NCBI GenBank assembly: GCA_009843505.1
Contig: VYDI01000049.1
Span: 85,411-149,410, forward strand
Direction of reading: 5' to 3'
DNA from: Holophagales bacterium
GTDB taxonomy: Bacteria > Acidobacteriota > Thermoanaerobaculia > Multivoradales > Multivoraceae
DNA: 64,000 nucleotides
Part shown: in pieces, positions 49,593 through 57,741 of the stretch
Layout of the letters: each line of letters opens with the position of its first letter
Numbering within the stretch: position 1 is the first letter of the stretch
Notes under the pieces: model-generated
The model's input: the letters and a program-made list of their open reading frames with translations, nothing else
The model's database searches: none
Told to the model about the DNA's origin: nothing
Translations under genes and position numbers: made by a program

Positions 49593-50547
49593 GCAGGACG
49601 CGGTCGACGTTCTCGATGCTCTCCCGGATCGCGTCTATCACGCACTCGTTCGTGCTGCCGCCGCTGTGGGGAGAAAGGAACGCGTTCGGCGCGCCGAGCA
49701 GCGGGTTGTCGGCGCGGACCGGCTCGACGCTGAAGACGTCGACGGCCGCTCCGGCGATCCGGCCCTGCGCCAGCGCATCGGCGAGGTCGGCCTCGTCGAC
49801 GATGCCGCCGCGCGAGGTGTTGACCAGGAATGCCGACGGCTTCATCAGCGCGAGTTCCGGTGCGGCGATCATGTTTCGCGTCGCCGCGGTCAACGGCACG
49901 TGGACGCTGACCACGTCGGACTCCCGCAGCAACTGTTCGAAGGGGAGCCGCACGACACCGAGTTCGCGTTCCACGGCGCCCGGCGCCAGTCCGCGCTCGC
50001 GTTCGCGCTCCGGAGCGCTTGCCGAGAGCAACACCATCTCCAGCGCTCGAGCCCGCTTTGCCACTTCGTGGGCGATCGCCCCGTAGCCGACCAGCCCGAG
50101 CTTCTTTCCGCGCACCTCGTGGCTGCCCCTTGCGAACAGCGCCGGGTACGGGTTCTCGAGCCGGCGCAGCGCCGCCGTCGCATCCTCCATCCGGCGCAGC
50201 AGGAAGATGCACGCCATGATCACGTACTCAGCGACCGACACGGCGTTGGCCTGCGGCACGTTGCAGACCGCGATCCCGAGTTCCCGGGCCGCCTCGACGT
50301 CGATGTTGTCGACGCCGACGCCGACCTGCTGCACGAGTTTCGCGCCGTTCAGCAGTTCCAGCTCGGCCCGCCCCACCAGGTACGGATGGGTGGTGAGGAG
50401 CGCCCGGACACCGTCCGTGACCTCGGAGGTCAGGTCCTCGTTGCGGTGGACGAAGCAAGCCTCCCAGTGCGCCGGGAAACGGGCGATCCGGTCGCGCGGA
50501 CCCGGCGGCACCAGACAGATCACCTTGTTGCTCCGGGTATCGATCAC
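49561..50547 (-). CDS. D-2-hydroxyacid dehydrogenase (phosphoglycerate-dehydrogenase-like)
   Basis: The 328-residue protein has the NAD-binding motif GLVGYGAIAHEVAKRA (GxGxxG form with the third Gly replaced by Ala), catalytic Arg in NTSRGGIVDE, Glu in DVFSVEP and His in LSPHSGG. These are the R-E-H residues of the family. It would reduce or oxidise a 2-oxo/2-hydroxy acid. Listed start 50547 is a GTG lying immediately after GGAGG; a GTG at 50523 has a better-spaced GGAG. Its end overlaps the start of the ferredoxin gene, which suggests that its product feeds the KorDABC complex (inference). Confidence 0.85.
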   Translation of the reverse strand: MIDTRSNKVICLVPPGPRDRIARFPAHWEACFVHRNEDLTSEVTDGVRALLTTHPYLVGRAELELLNGAKLVQQVGVGVDNIDVEAARELGIAVCNVPQANAVSVAEYVIMACIFLLRRMEDATAALRRLENPYPALFARGSHEVRGKKLGLVGYGAIAHEVAKRARALEMVLLSASAPERERERGLAPGAVERELGVVRLPFEQLLRESDVVSVHVPLTAATRNMIAAPELALMKPSAFLVNTSRGGIVDEADLADALAQGRIAGAAVDVFSVEPVRADNPLLGAPNAFLSPHSGGSTNECVIDAIRESIENVDRVLRGEEPHHRVC

Positions 50548-50619
50548 TCCTCCTGCCGACCAGCTTCGCTATCGCTACACTCAGCATCCTACTCCCAACT
50601 ACGTTCGAGGGATCGCTCA

Positions 50620-52479
50620 ATGAGACGGAATGGTCTTTGGTCTATCGCCCTTCTCGTTCCGGCCCTGGTCGCCGGCTGCGGGGCGCCGGACGGCGACGCC
50701 GGCGACGGCGCGGACGCGACCGACCAGGCGACCGCGCCGCAGCCGAATCCGCTGCGCAACGCCTACTACGGCGACCTGCATGTCCACACCCGCTTCTCGA
50801 TGGACGCCTACATCTTCGACGTCCGGGCCACGCCGGACGACGCCTATCGCTTCGCCCGCGGCGCGCCGCTCGTTCACCCCGCCGGCCACACGATGCAGCT
50901 CCGGCGGCCTCTCGATTTCCAGGCGGTCACCGACCACGGCATCCTGCTCGGAGTCCTGCCGGCGATGGACGACCCGGACGACCCGCTGTACCAGGTCCCG
51001 CTCGCCAGGGAACTGCGCGAGCTGGGGCCCTCCGAGGGCTTCCAGCGCGGGCTCCAGGCCTACCAGGCCGGCGAGTTCCACAAGATCGACGGCAGCCGGG
51101 CGAACCGCGACGCCTGGCAGCGCATCGTCGAGTCCGCCGAGCGTCACAACGACCCGGGCGCCTTCACCACCTTCATCGGCTACGAGTACACGACCACCGC
51201 CGCCGACACCGGCAACCTGCACCGCAACGTGATCTTCCGCGGCAGTGAGGCGCCCGAGGTGCCCTTCACGGCAATGGACTCGAACAACCCCGAAGACCTG
51301 TGGGCCTGGCTCGACAACCTCCGCGACAACGGCGTCGAGGCGCTCGCCATCCCCCACAACTCGAACGGCAGCAACGGCAACATGTTCAGCCCGGTGACCT
51401 TCGGCGGCGATCCGCTGGACGCCGAGTACGCCGAGACGCGGATGCGCAACGAACCGATCGTCGAGGTGACCCAGGTCAAGGGCACGTCGGAGGTCCATCC
51501 GATGCTGTCTCCGAACGACGAGTGGGCCGACTTCGAGATCATGCCCTACCGGGTCAGCAGCACCCTGCCGAGCGAACCCCAGGGGAGCTACGTGCGCACC
51601 GCCTACCTTGACGGCCTGCTGCTCGAGGAGACGCAGGGCTTCAATCCCTTCCGTTTCGGTCTCGTCGCCGCCACCGACACTCACAACGCCGGCGGCACCC
51701 CTGACGAGGACGAGTACCACAGCAAGGTCGGCAGGCGCGACGGGACGCCGCAGCTTCGCGGCTCCGTGCCGCTCGACGAACCCAACCCGGACGGTTCCCC
51801 GGCCTACGCCCAGACCTACTTCCAGATGTGGGGCGCTTCCGGCCTGACCGGCGTCTGGGCCGAGGAGAACACCCGCGACTCGATCTACAACGCGTTCCGG
51901 CGCAAGGAGACGTTCGCCACGACCGGACCGCGGATCCAGGTCCGCTTCTTCGGCGGTTACAACTTCGACGCGGATCTCGTCGACGACCCCGAGATGATCG
52001 CGAAAGCCTACGAGCAGGGCGTGGCGATGGGCGGCGACCTGCTGGCGGACGGCGAGCGCTCGCCGAAGCTGTTGCTTTGGGCAGCGGGCGACCCGGAGAG
52101 CGCGGGTCTGCAGCGGCTCCAGGTCGTCAAGGGATGGGTCGACGGCGGCGAAGCGCACGAGGCCGTCATCGACGTCGCCTGCTCCGACGGCGGCACACCC
52201 ACCGGCGACCCGCCGCGCTGCCCCGACAACGGCGCTGTGGTCGACCTGTCGGATTGCAGCTTCTCCGAGGACCTCGGCGCCGCCGAGCTCCGCACCGTGT
52301 TCGAGGATCCGGAGTTCGACCCGGGCCAGAGGGCCGTCTACTACCTGCGGGTGCTCGAGAACCCGACCTGCCGCTGGTCGACCTGGGACGCGATCCGCGC
52401 CGGCGTCGACCCGCGGCCCGGCCTGCCGCCGACGATCCAGGAACGCGCCTGGTCCTCGCCGATCTGGTACCGCCCGTGA
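50620..52479 (+). CDS. DUF3604-family lipoprotein (PHP-like phosphoesterase fold)
   Basis: The 619-residue protein has a lipobox in LVAGC, a linker, then a DUF3604 domain: YYGDLHVHTRFSMDAYIFD near residue 50, a QAVTDHG motif, FIGYEYTT, HNSNGSNGN and AATDTHNAGG. The His/Asp pattern resembles the metal site of PHP-type phosphoesterases, and DUF3604 members are widespread in marine bacteria without a known role. A ribosome-binding GAGGG precedes the ATG. It is the first gene of a five-gene run in which each start overlaps the preceding stop by 4 bases. Function unknown. Confidence 0.82.
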   Translation: MRRNGLWSIALLVPALVAGCGAPDGDAGDGADATDQATAPQPNPLRNAYYGDLHVHTRFSMDAYIFDVRATPDDAYRFARGAPLVHPAGHTMQLRRPLDFQAVTDHGILLGVLPAMDDPDDPLYQVPLARELRELGPSEGFQRGLQAYQAGEFHKIDGSRANRDAWQRIVESAERHNDPGAFTTFIGYEYTTTAADTGNLHRNVIFRGSEAPEVPFTAMDSNNPEDLWAWLDNLRDNGVEALAIPHNSNGSNGNMFSPVTFGGDPLDAEYAETRMRNEPIVEVTQVKGTSEVHPMLSPNDEWADFEIMPYRVSSTLPSEPQGSYVRTAYLDGLLLEETQGFNPFRFGLVAATDTHNAGGTPDEDEYHSKVGRRDGTPQLRGSVPLDEPNPDGSPAYAQTYFQMWGASGLTGVWAEENTRDSIYNAFRRKETFATTGPRIQVRFFGGYNFDADLVDDPEMIAKAYEQGVAMGGDLLADGERSPKLLLWAAGDPESAGLQRLQVVKGWVDGGEAHEAVIDVACSDGGTPTGDPPRCPDNGAVVDLSDCSFSEDLGAAELRTVFEDPEFDPGQRAVYYLRVLENPTCRWSTWDAIRAGVDPRPGLPPTIQERAWSSPIWYRP

Positions 52480-54029
52480 CCGACGCCCCACACCGGGTGC
52501 GCCCGAACACCGATGTCGCCCCACACTGGGTGCGCCGGCGTCCCCAGTGTGGGGCCTCGCTCATTGCCGCGGCGCTCTCCCTGACCCTTGCCGCCTGCCA
52601 GACCACCGAGCCCCCCGCCTCCAACCTTGTCGCCGACAAGCCCACCCACGCTCAGTCCGCCGACGGTCAGTGGATCTCCTGGCGCGAGCACATCATCGAC
52701 GACGTCGCAGTCGGCGGCGTGCCGATTCGCGGCGGCGACGGACTCGAGATGGCCGACCTCGACGGCGACGGCTACCTGGACGTCGTCTCCGTCCACGAAT
52801 CGGACACCGAGTACGGCAACGTCGGCCAGGGCCACGTCCGGCTCGCCTTCGGCGGCCCCGATCCCACCGTGTGGCACCTGGCCACTCTCGCCGAAGGGAA
52901 CGAGGCCGCAGCCGCCGAGGACGTCGCCATCGCCGACTTCGACGGCGACGGCGATCTCGACGTCGTAGCCGCCTGCGAGTTGGCTCACCTCATCTACTTC
53001 GAGAACCCCGGCACCGCCACCGAAGAAGCGACGGCCGCCCTGCGAAGCGGCAACTGGGCACGCGTGATCCCGGCGGTGACGAAGGATCGGGGCTCCTACA
53101 TCCGGGTGTTCGCCGATGACCTCGACGGCGACGGCCGGCCCGAGGTCGTCGCCCCGAACAAGGGCGCGCAGAACCCGGATCGGCAGACGACGGAGAAGCA
53201 CGCGATCTCCTGGTTCGACACGACCACCGACCCGCTCTCCGGCGACTGGGCCGAGCACGAGATCGTCCGCGTGGTCTGGCCGATCAACTCCCAGACCGTC
53301 GACCTCGACGGCGACGGCGACATCGACGTCGTCGGCGGCTCGACCGGTGAGGGACGCATCTTCTGGTTCGAGAACCGGAGCGCGGGCGACGGCGACGTCG
53401 CGCTCGTGGAGCACCCGATCCGGATCGAGGGCACGACGACCACCGCCGACACCGTCCGGCCGCCGAACGCCCCGCCGACCGGCGCATTGCTCAACGGTTT
53501 CAACATGGCCTTCGTCGACCTCTCGGGCGACGGCCGGCTGGACCTCGCGACGGTCGAGTTCGGCGGCGTCCTCGTCTGGCTCGAGCAGTCGGCCGATCCG
53601 GCGGGCGCCTGGCGGTTGCGGCCGATCGGCCGCCTGACCCCGGACAACCTCGTGGGCTTCGCCTTCGCGGACATCGACGGCGACGGCGACCTCGACGCGA
53701 TGTCGGGCGCCTACAGCCGCAGCGGGCGGGCGGCCGACCAGGTAGTCCAGCCCGACACGCCGCTCGGGCGGCTCGCCTGGTTCGAGAACCCCGGGGACAT
53801 CGACGGCGAGTGGACCCGGCACGACATCTCGCGGCGCAAACGCGGCATGTTCGACAGCTTCGTCGCCCGCGACATGGACGGCGACGGCGATGCCGACTTC
53901 GTCGGCACCCGCGGCAACAGCGCCGAGTTCGACGGCGTCTTCTGGCTCGAACAGGTCCGCACCGACGAACCGGTCGCCGCCTTCGACCAGGCCCGCGAGG
54001 TCGAGAGCGAGCAGATGCCGCTGCCGTGA
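52476..54029 (+). CDS. FG-GAP/VCBS-repeat lipoprotein (seven repeats), copy 2
   Basis: The 517-residue lipoprotein has seven DxDxDG-type loops (ADLDGDGYLD, ADFDGDGDLD, DDLDGDGRPE, VDLDGDGDID, VDLSGDGRLD, ADIDGDGDLD, RDMDGDGDAD), in the same blade order as the paralogue at 41054-42586. GTG at 52476 overlaps the DUF3604 stop (GTGA). Residues 2-25 are encoded by tandem repeat copies (HRVRPNTDVAPHWVRRRPQCG), directly before the signal sequence SLIAAALSLTLAAC; the GTG codons inside the repeat offer alternative starts with an Arg-rich n-region (VRRRPQ). It probably acts at the cell surface or in the periplasm; partner unknown. Confidence 0.85.
   Translation: MTDAPHRVRPNTDVAPHWVRRRPQCGASLIAAALSLTLAACQTTEPPASNLVADKPTHAQSADGQWISWREHIIDDVAVGGVPIRGGDGLEMADLDGDGYLDVVSVHESDTEYGNVGQGHVRLAFGGPDPTVWHLATLAEGNEAAAAEDVAIADFDGDGDLDVVAACELAHLIYFENPGTATEEATAALRSGNWARVIPAVTKDRGSYIRVFADDLDGDGRPEVVAPNKGAQNPDRQTTEKHAISWFDTTTDPLSGDWAEHEIVRVVWPINSQTVDLDGDGDIDVVGGSTGEGRIFWFENRSAGDGDVALVEHPIRIEGTTTTADTVRPPNAPPTGALLNGFNMAFVDLSGDGRLDLATVEFGGVLVWLEQSADPAGAWRLRPIGRLTPDNLVGFAFADIDGDGDLDAMSGAYSRSGRAADQVVQPDTPLGRLAWFENPGDIDGEWTRHDISRRKRGMFDSFVARDMDGDGDADFVGTRGNSAEFDGVFWLEQVRTDEPVAAFDQAREVESEQMPLP
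52487..52554 (+). repeat. Palindromic repeat, copy H (tandem, short form)
   Basis: A partial copy (CCCCACACCGGGTGCGCCC) followed by a perfect 12-bp inverted repeat, CCCCACACTGGG / CCCAGTGTGGGG, around a 12-base loop TGCGCCGGCGTC. It lies inside the first codons of the FG-GAP lipoprotein, directly after the DUF3604 stop. Confidence 0.8.
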
Positions 54030-55021
54030 CGAAGAACACTGGCCACGCCGTGGCCCGAGTCGAAGCGACGGCGGCCGAACTCGCCATCGACCTCGTCGGC
54101 TACGCCTCGACGGCCGACCTCGAAGAGCGCCTCGACGAGCGCCACCGCCCCTCCACGCTGAGCGCCGAGACGCGTACCCTCATCGTCCTCGGCAAGCGCA
54201 CGTTGCGCGGCGTACTCTGGGCGAAGCACCTGCCGAGCAAGCAGCTCGCCGGCGGGCGGGCCCTGCGGGCCCTCGAGTTTGCCGCCGAACGGATCGCGTT
54301 CGACCTCGAACGCCGCGGTGCGCTCGCGCTGCCCGTCTCGCCGGCATCGCTCGACTTCGAGAAGAGGACGCCGGGCGACCTGCTGCCCGCGGGCCAGGGC
54401 TCGCCGCTGCTGCGCGAGGGCGCCGTCCTCGCCGGACTCGGCACGCTCGGCCTGAACCGGATGGTGCTGACGCCGGAATACGGGCCGCGCGTCTTCTTTG
54501 CCGGTGTTCTGACCTCGGCGGAGATCGAGCCGGGAACCGAACTCCCGGAAGAGCTCTGCCTCGGCCTCGAGGAGTGCGGCCGCTGCGCCGCGATCTGCCC
54601 GGCCGACGCGATCCCGCGGCGAGCGCCCCGGAACGCCGGGCTCGCGGCGATCCGCGGCCTCGACGAGCGAGCCTGCGCCCGCAGCTGCCAGCCCTTCGGT
54701 TTCGACGCCTTCAGCGACCACCTCGCGTCGATCTTCGAGGCGCGCACCGGCGACGACATGTGGCAACGGATGCGCGGCCGCAAGTCCGGCGAGATCTGGT
54801 CCGAGATGGCGATGATGAAGGAGGCCGCGCTCACCGGCTGCAGCGAGTGCGTCCAGGTGTGTCCCGTCGGCCGCGACTACGAGCGGCTCCGCTCGTCCGT
54901 CCACCGCCGCCACGACCTGCCCGACCGGCTGCCGCGCAGCGAGGCGGACGACTTCGTCGAGATCGAGAATCTCGGGCCACAGATCCGCCGCCGCACGACC
55001 TGGGAGCAGGAGCGCCGGTGA
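54026..55021 (+). CDS. QueG-like/reductive-dehalogenase-like iron-sulfur protein, copy 1
   Basis: The 331-residue protein carries two 4Fe-4S motifs: C178-x5-C184-x2-C187-x3-C191-P and, near the end, C272-x2-C275-x3-C279-P, plus C217/C221. The arrangement resembles the double-cluster domain of epoxyqueuosine reductase (QueG) and reductive dehalogenases, as does the preceding GLGTLGLNRMVLTPEYGPR region. The GTG start overlaps the FG-GAP stop (GTGA). Lengths and spacing differ from QueG (first motif spaced C-x5-C). Whether a corrinoid is bound is not visible. It is the first of three paralogues in a coupled operon; a redox role is likely, substrate unknown. Confidence 0.72.
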   Translation: MTKNTGHAVARVEATAAELAIDLVGYASTADLEERLDERHRPSTLSAETRTLIVLGKRTLRGVLWAKHLPSKQLAGGRALRALEFAAERIAFDLERRGALALPVSPASLDFEKRTPGDLLPAGQGSPLLREGAVLAGLGTLGLNRMVLTPEYGPRVFFAGVLTSAEIEPGTELPEELCLGLEECGRCAAICPADAIPRRAPRNAGLAAIRGLDERACARSCQPFGFDAFSDHLASIFEARTGDDMWQRMRGRKSGEIWSEMAMMKEAALTGCSECVQVCPVGRDYERLRSSVHRRHDLPDRLPRSEADDFVEIENLGPQIRRRTTWEQERR

Positions 55022-56013
55022 GCACCAACCTGAAGCAGGACCTCGCCCGCTACGCCTTCGAGCGGGGCGCCGACTCGGTCGGCGTCGCCGACGTCGCCGC
55101 CTACGCAGCCGTAACGGAAAGCGGCCAGGTGCCCGACTACCTGTGCGAGGGGATGAAGAGCATCGTCGTGGTCACCAAGCACCTGCTGACCGGCGCGATG
55201 GCGCTCCAGGACGTGGCGACCCAGTCGACGAACTCCCACCTGGCGCTCGATTCGGCCGAGGAGACCGCCTGGGAGATCGCCGAGTGGCTCGAGGACCGCG
55301 GCCATTGCGCGCTGCCGGTCTCCGGCGAGTACGCCGACCTGGACCTCAAGTGGACCGGGGCGGGCCTGCTCGATCTCAAGTGGACGGCGGAGTTCGCCGG
55401 CCTCGGCCACGTCGGCCTCAACCTGAACTTCCTGACTCCCGAGTACGGTTCGCGCGTCTACCTCGGGGCGCTGATCACCGACGCCGAACTCGAGGCGGAC
55501 GCGCCGCTCGAGCGCGACCTCTGCCCGGGGCTTCGCTGCGGCCGTTGCGCGGTGATCTGCCCGCCGAAGGCGATTCCACTCAAGGCGTCGAACGAAGAGA
55601 GTGTCAACGACATCCGCGACCTCGACCAGCGGGGTTGCTCGCAGGCGGCGATGCGGATCAGCATTCGCTCGCTCTACGTCGTGCTGCGCAAACTGCTGAA
55701 CGCCGAGGTCGATCTCGACGTCTCGCAGGTGCTCGACAACCGCTACTGGCGCGACTTCTTCCTGGCCACCAACAGCAAACGCGGCGCGTTCGCCGCCTGC
55801 TTCGAGTGCATGTACATCTGCCCGGTCGGGTCGCAGGACATCCGCAAGATCATGCGCATCCCCTACCGCCGGCAGGACCTGCCGCCCGGCAGCGTGGTGC
55901 ACATCCGCGGCGACGAGGAACACGAACTCGTCTTCCGCGGCCCACCCGGCGAGCGCGACCCCGAGTACATCCGCGACCGCGACTTCGACGATCTCGTCCA
56001 CATCGGCGGATGA
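55018..56013 (+). CDS. QueG-like iron-sulfur protein, copy 2
   Basis: The 331-residue paralogue of the neighbours has one CPGLRCGRCAVICP motif (C-x4-C-x2-C-x3-C) and a second CFECMYICP. The middle region carries only one Cys (RGCSQAAM), where copies 1 and 3 have two. It is the most divergent of the three: GHVGLNLNFLTPEYGSRVYLG replaces GLGTLGLN..LTPEYGPRVF, and its C-terminus is longer and acidic (RGDEEHELVFRGPP...). GTG start overlaps the previous stop (GTGA). It may bind different ligands or form a heteromer with copies 1 and 3 (inference). Confidence 0.72.
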   Translation: MSTNLKQDLARYAFERGADSVGVADVAAYAAVTESGQVPDYLCEGMKSIVVVTKHLLTGAMALQDVATQSTNSHLALDSAEETAWEIAEWLEDRGHCALPVSGEYADLDLKWTGAGLLDLKWTAEFAGLGHVGLNLNFLTPEYGSRVYLGALITDAELEADAPLERDLCPGLRCGRCAVICPPKAIPLKASNEESVNDIRDLDQRGCSQAAMRISIRSLYVVLRKLLNAEVDLDVSQVLDNRYWRDFFLATNSKRGAFAACFECMYICPVGSQDIRKIMRIPYRRQDLPPGSVVHIRGDEEHELVFRGPPGERDPEYIRDRDFDDLVHIGG

Positions 56014-56909
56014 GTGGCCCAGTGAGCGGCAACGGCAACGGCGCGGCCCCCACCCTGAACGCCGAGGCGATCAAAGCGCAAGCGAAGACCCTGGGTATCG
56101 ATCTGGTCGGCTTCTGCTCCTGGCAGGACCTCGAGGCGGAAGCCCCTGACTACGACAAACCGTCGCAGCTCTCGACCTACCTCACGCGACTGATCGTGCT
56201 CGCGAAGCGCTATCCCACTGGCGTCGCCCGCTCGCCCGACGCCGCCTTCCGCCAGTACGCCAACGGTCGCGTGGCGCGCCATCTGGAGGAGGCCGCGGGC
56301 GGGCTCGCCTACTGGCTGGAGCAACGTGACGCGATCGCCTGCATCCTCTCGGCGGCAATCCCCGACCTGCGGCGCCAGCCGATGGCCTACGCCGGGCCCG
56401 GCGGGCAGGGTTCGCTGCTCCTGAGGCAGGCCGCGGTCGCGTCAGGCCTGGGTACGCTCGGCCTCAACGAGATGATCCTGACGCCGGAGTACGGTCCGCG
56501 CGTGTTCCTGGCCGGCGTCCTGACCGACGCCGCGGTCGACTGCGGACAGCCGCTAGCCGAAGAGCTCTGCCCCGGCCTCGAAGAATGCGGCCGCTGCGCC
56601 GAAGTCTGCCCCGTCGCGGCGATTCCGGGTTCGGCGCCCCCGGGCGCTCGACTGGCCGAAGTTCGCGGCCTCGACGCCGACGCCTGCGCCCGGGCCTGCC
56701 AGCCGTTCGGACCCGATCGCATGGTCGACCACCTCGCCGACCTGTTCGCCTCGAAGTCCGCCGCCGAGGCGGTCGAGATTGCCCAGAGCCCGGTGACGCA
56801 ACAGATCTTCTACAACCTGACCGTGCAACGGCAAGGCGCCTACACCGGCTGCCAGAGCTGCCAGCTCGTCTGCCCCGTCGGCGAGGACTACAAGAGGTTC
56901 GACGGTTAA
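56010..56909 (+). CDS. QueG-like iron-sulfur protein, copy 3
   Basis: The 299-residue paralogue has CPGLEECGRCAEVCP, CARACQPFG and CQSCQLVCPVG, with the shared GLGTLGLNEMILTPEYGPRVF region. ATG start overlaps the previous stop (ATGA) and the N-terminus is a Gly/Asn-rich leader (MSGPVSGNGNGAAPTLNAE). It ends the five-gene run. The three paralogues share the second cluster, so they could form a multi-cluster electron chain. No membrane segment or Tat signal is seen, so they appear cytoplasmic, in contrast to the exported DUF3604 and FG-GAP proteins upstream. Confidence 0.72.
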   Translation: MSGPVSGNGNGAAPTLNAEAIKAQAKTLGIDLVGFCSWQDLEAEAPDYDKPSQLSTYLTRLIVLAKRYPTGVARSPDAAFRQYANGRVARHLEEAAGGLAYWLEQRDAIACILSAAIPDLRRQPMAYAGPGGQGSLLLRQAAVASGLGTLGLNEMILTPEYGPRVFLAGVLTDAAVDCGQPLAEELCPGLEECGRCAEVCPVAAIPGSAPPGARLAEVRGLDADACARACQPFGPDRMVDHLADLFASKSAAEAVEIAQSPVTQQIFYNLTVQRQGAYTGCQSCQLVCPVGEDYKRFDG

Positions 56910-57075
56910 CACACTGGGTGCGCCGGCGTCCCCGCCGGCTTTCGGACGATGCCGCGGAGCGGTGGCGACCGAAGTTGAGTCGTGAGGCCGAAGGCCTCTC
57001 CTTGAAGGAGCGAGGCCTGCGGCCTCGCGCGTTTCCTTCAGAAGGCCGGCGGGGACGCCGGCGCACCCAGTGTGT
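56909..57075. repeat. Composite palindromic repeat (31-bp inverted arms), copies I1/I2
   Basis: Two opposite copies form a 167-bp unit. The left arm 56909-56939 and right arm 57045-57075 are perfect 31-bp inverted repeats (ACACACTGGGTGC then the GCCGGC hairpin). The 105-base interior holds GCCGCGGAGCGGTGGCGACCG, GGCCGAAGGCC and GAGGCCTGCGGCCTC. The unit looks like the full-length, MITE-like form of the family and sits between convergent genes. Confidence 0.8.
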
Positions 57076-57088
57076 GGTTTCCTGCTGA

Positions 57089-57119
57089 GCCGGCGGGGAC
57101 GCCGGAACACCTGGTGTGG
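57089..57119 (-). repeat. Palindromic repeat, copy I3 (divergent tail)
   Basis: Stem GCCGGC / loop GGGGAC / stem GCCGG followed by AACACCTGGTGTGGG, in place of GCACCCAGT. Adjacent to the composite unit; a diverged third copy. Confidence 0.65.
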
Positions 57120-57125
57120 GGCTGG

Positions 57126-57725
57126 TTAGTGCGTATCCGGCCGGTCGTCCGGGACGAAGCCGTCCCGGTTCGGCATCTCGATCGTCGGCAGGCTCTCCTG
57201 GTCGAGCACCGCGTCCTCCGCGACGAGTCCCATCAGGTTCAGCAGATGGGCGACGACGGCGTAGATCTCGTCGTTCGTCAGTGAGCCCGGCGACTCGTAG
57301 GGCATGGAACGACGAACGTAGTCCCAGAGCGTCGTGGTGTACGGCCAGTAGCTCTCGACCGTCTTCCGCGGACGTTCCGAAGTCAGGCTGCCGCGGCCGC
57401 CGACGAGCGCCGCGGCGTCTTCTCCCTGGGCGTTTCGACCGTGGCAGGCGGCACAGAACTGCTGGTAGACGGCCTTGCCCTCGCTGACGGTGCCGCGGCC
57501 CGCGGGCAGGCCCTTGCCGTCGGGGAACACGGTGTACCCGGCGGCGGCGAGCTCTTCCGCGGTCGGCTCGCTGCCCAACCCGGTCTGTTCGGACGCGCCC
57601 GCGACGGTGGCGCCGGCGGCGAGGAGAAGGAGAGCGACGAAGAGGGAAGGAGCGAGGCCTGCGGCCTCGCGCGTTTCCTTCAGAAGGCCGGCGGGGACGC
57701 CGGCGCACCCAGTGGGGGACCTCAT
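57126..57725 (-). CDS. Exported monohaem c-type cytochrome, probable partner of the SoxC-like dehydrogenase
   Basis: Protein of about 199 residues with one haem site C91-AACH and downstream Met loop (RRSMPYESPGS), similar to the SoxD/SorB class that takes electrons from sulfite or sulfane dehydrogenases. It is shorter than a typical diheme SoxD. Start at 57725 (17 bases after the SoxC-like stop); an ATG at 57755 overlaps that gene. Residues 5-27 (TGCAGVPAG..KETREAAGLAPS) are encoded by the long palindromic repeat, directly before a signal segment (LFVALLLLAAGATVAGA). No ATG, GTG or TTG lies between repeat and signal, so the repeat is probably translated. Confidence 0.85.
   Translation of the reverse strand: MRSPTGCAGVPAGLLKETREAAGLAPSLFVALLLLAAGATVAGASEQTGLGSEPTAEELAAAGYTVFPDGKGLPAGRGTVSEGKAVYQQFCAACHGRNAQGEDAAALVGGRGSLTSERPRKTVESYWPYTTTLWDYVRRSMPYESPGSLTNDEIYAVVAHLLNLMGLVAEDAVLDQESLPTIEMPNRDGFVPDDRPDTH
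57647..57713 (-). repeat. Palindromic repeat, copy J (long form, within cytochrome N-terminus)
   Basis: GAGGCCTGCGGCCTC hairpin, CGCGTTTCCTTCAGAAG spacer, then stem GCCGGC / loop GGGGAC / stem GCCGGC and GCACCCAGT. The sequence matches the right half of the composite element, and copy L differs at one position over 49 bases. Confidence 0.85.
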
Positions 57726-57741
57726 ACCAACTGCTGTGTGA

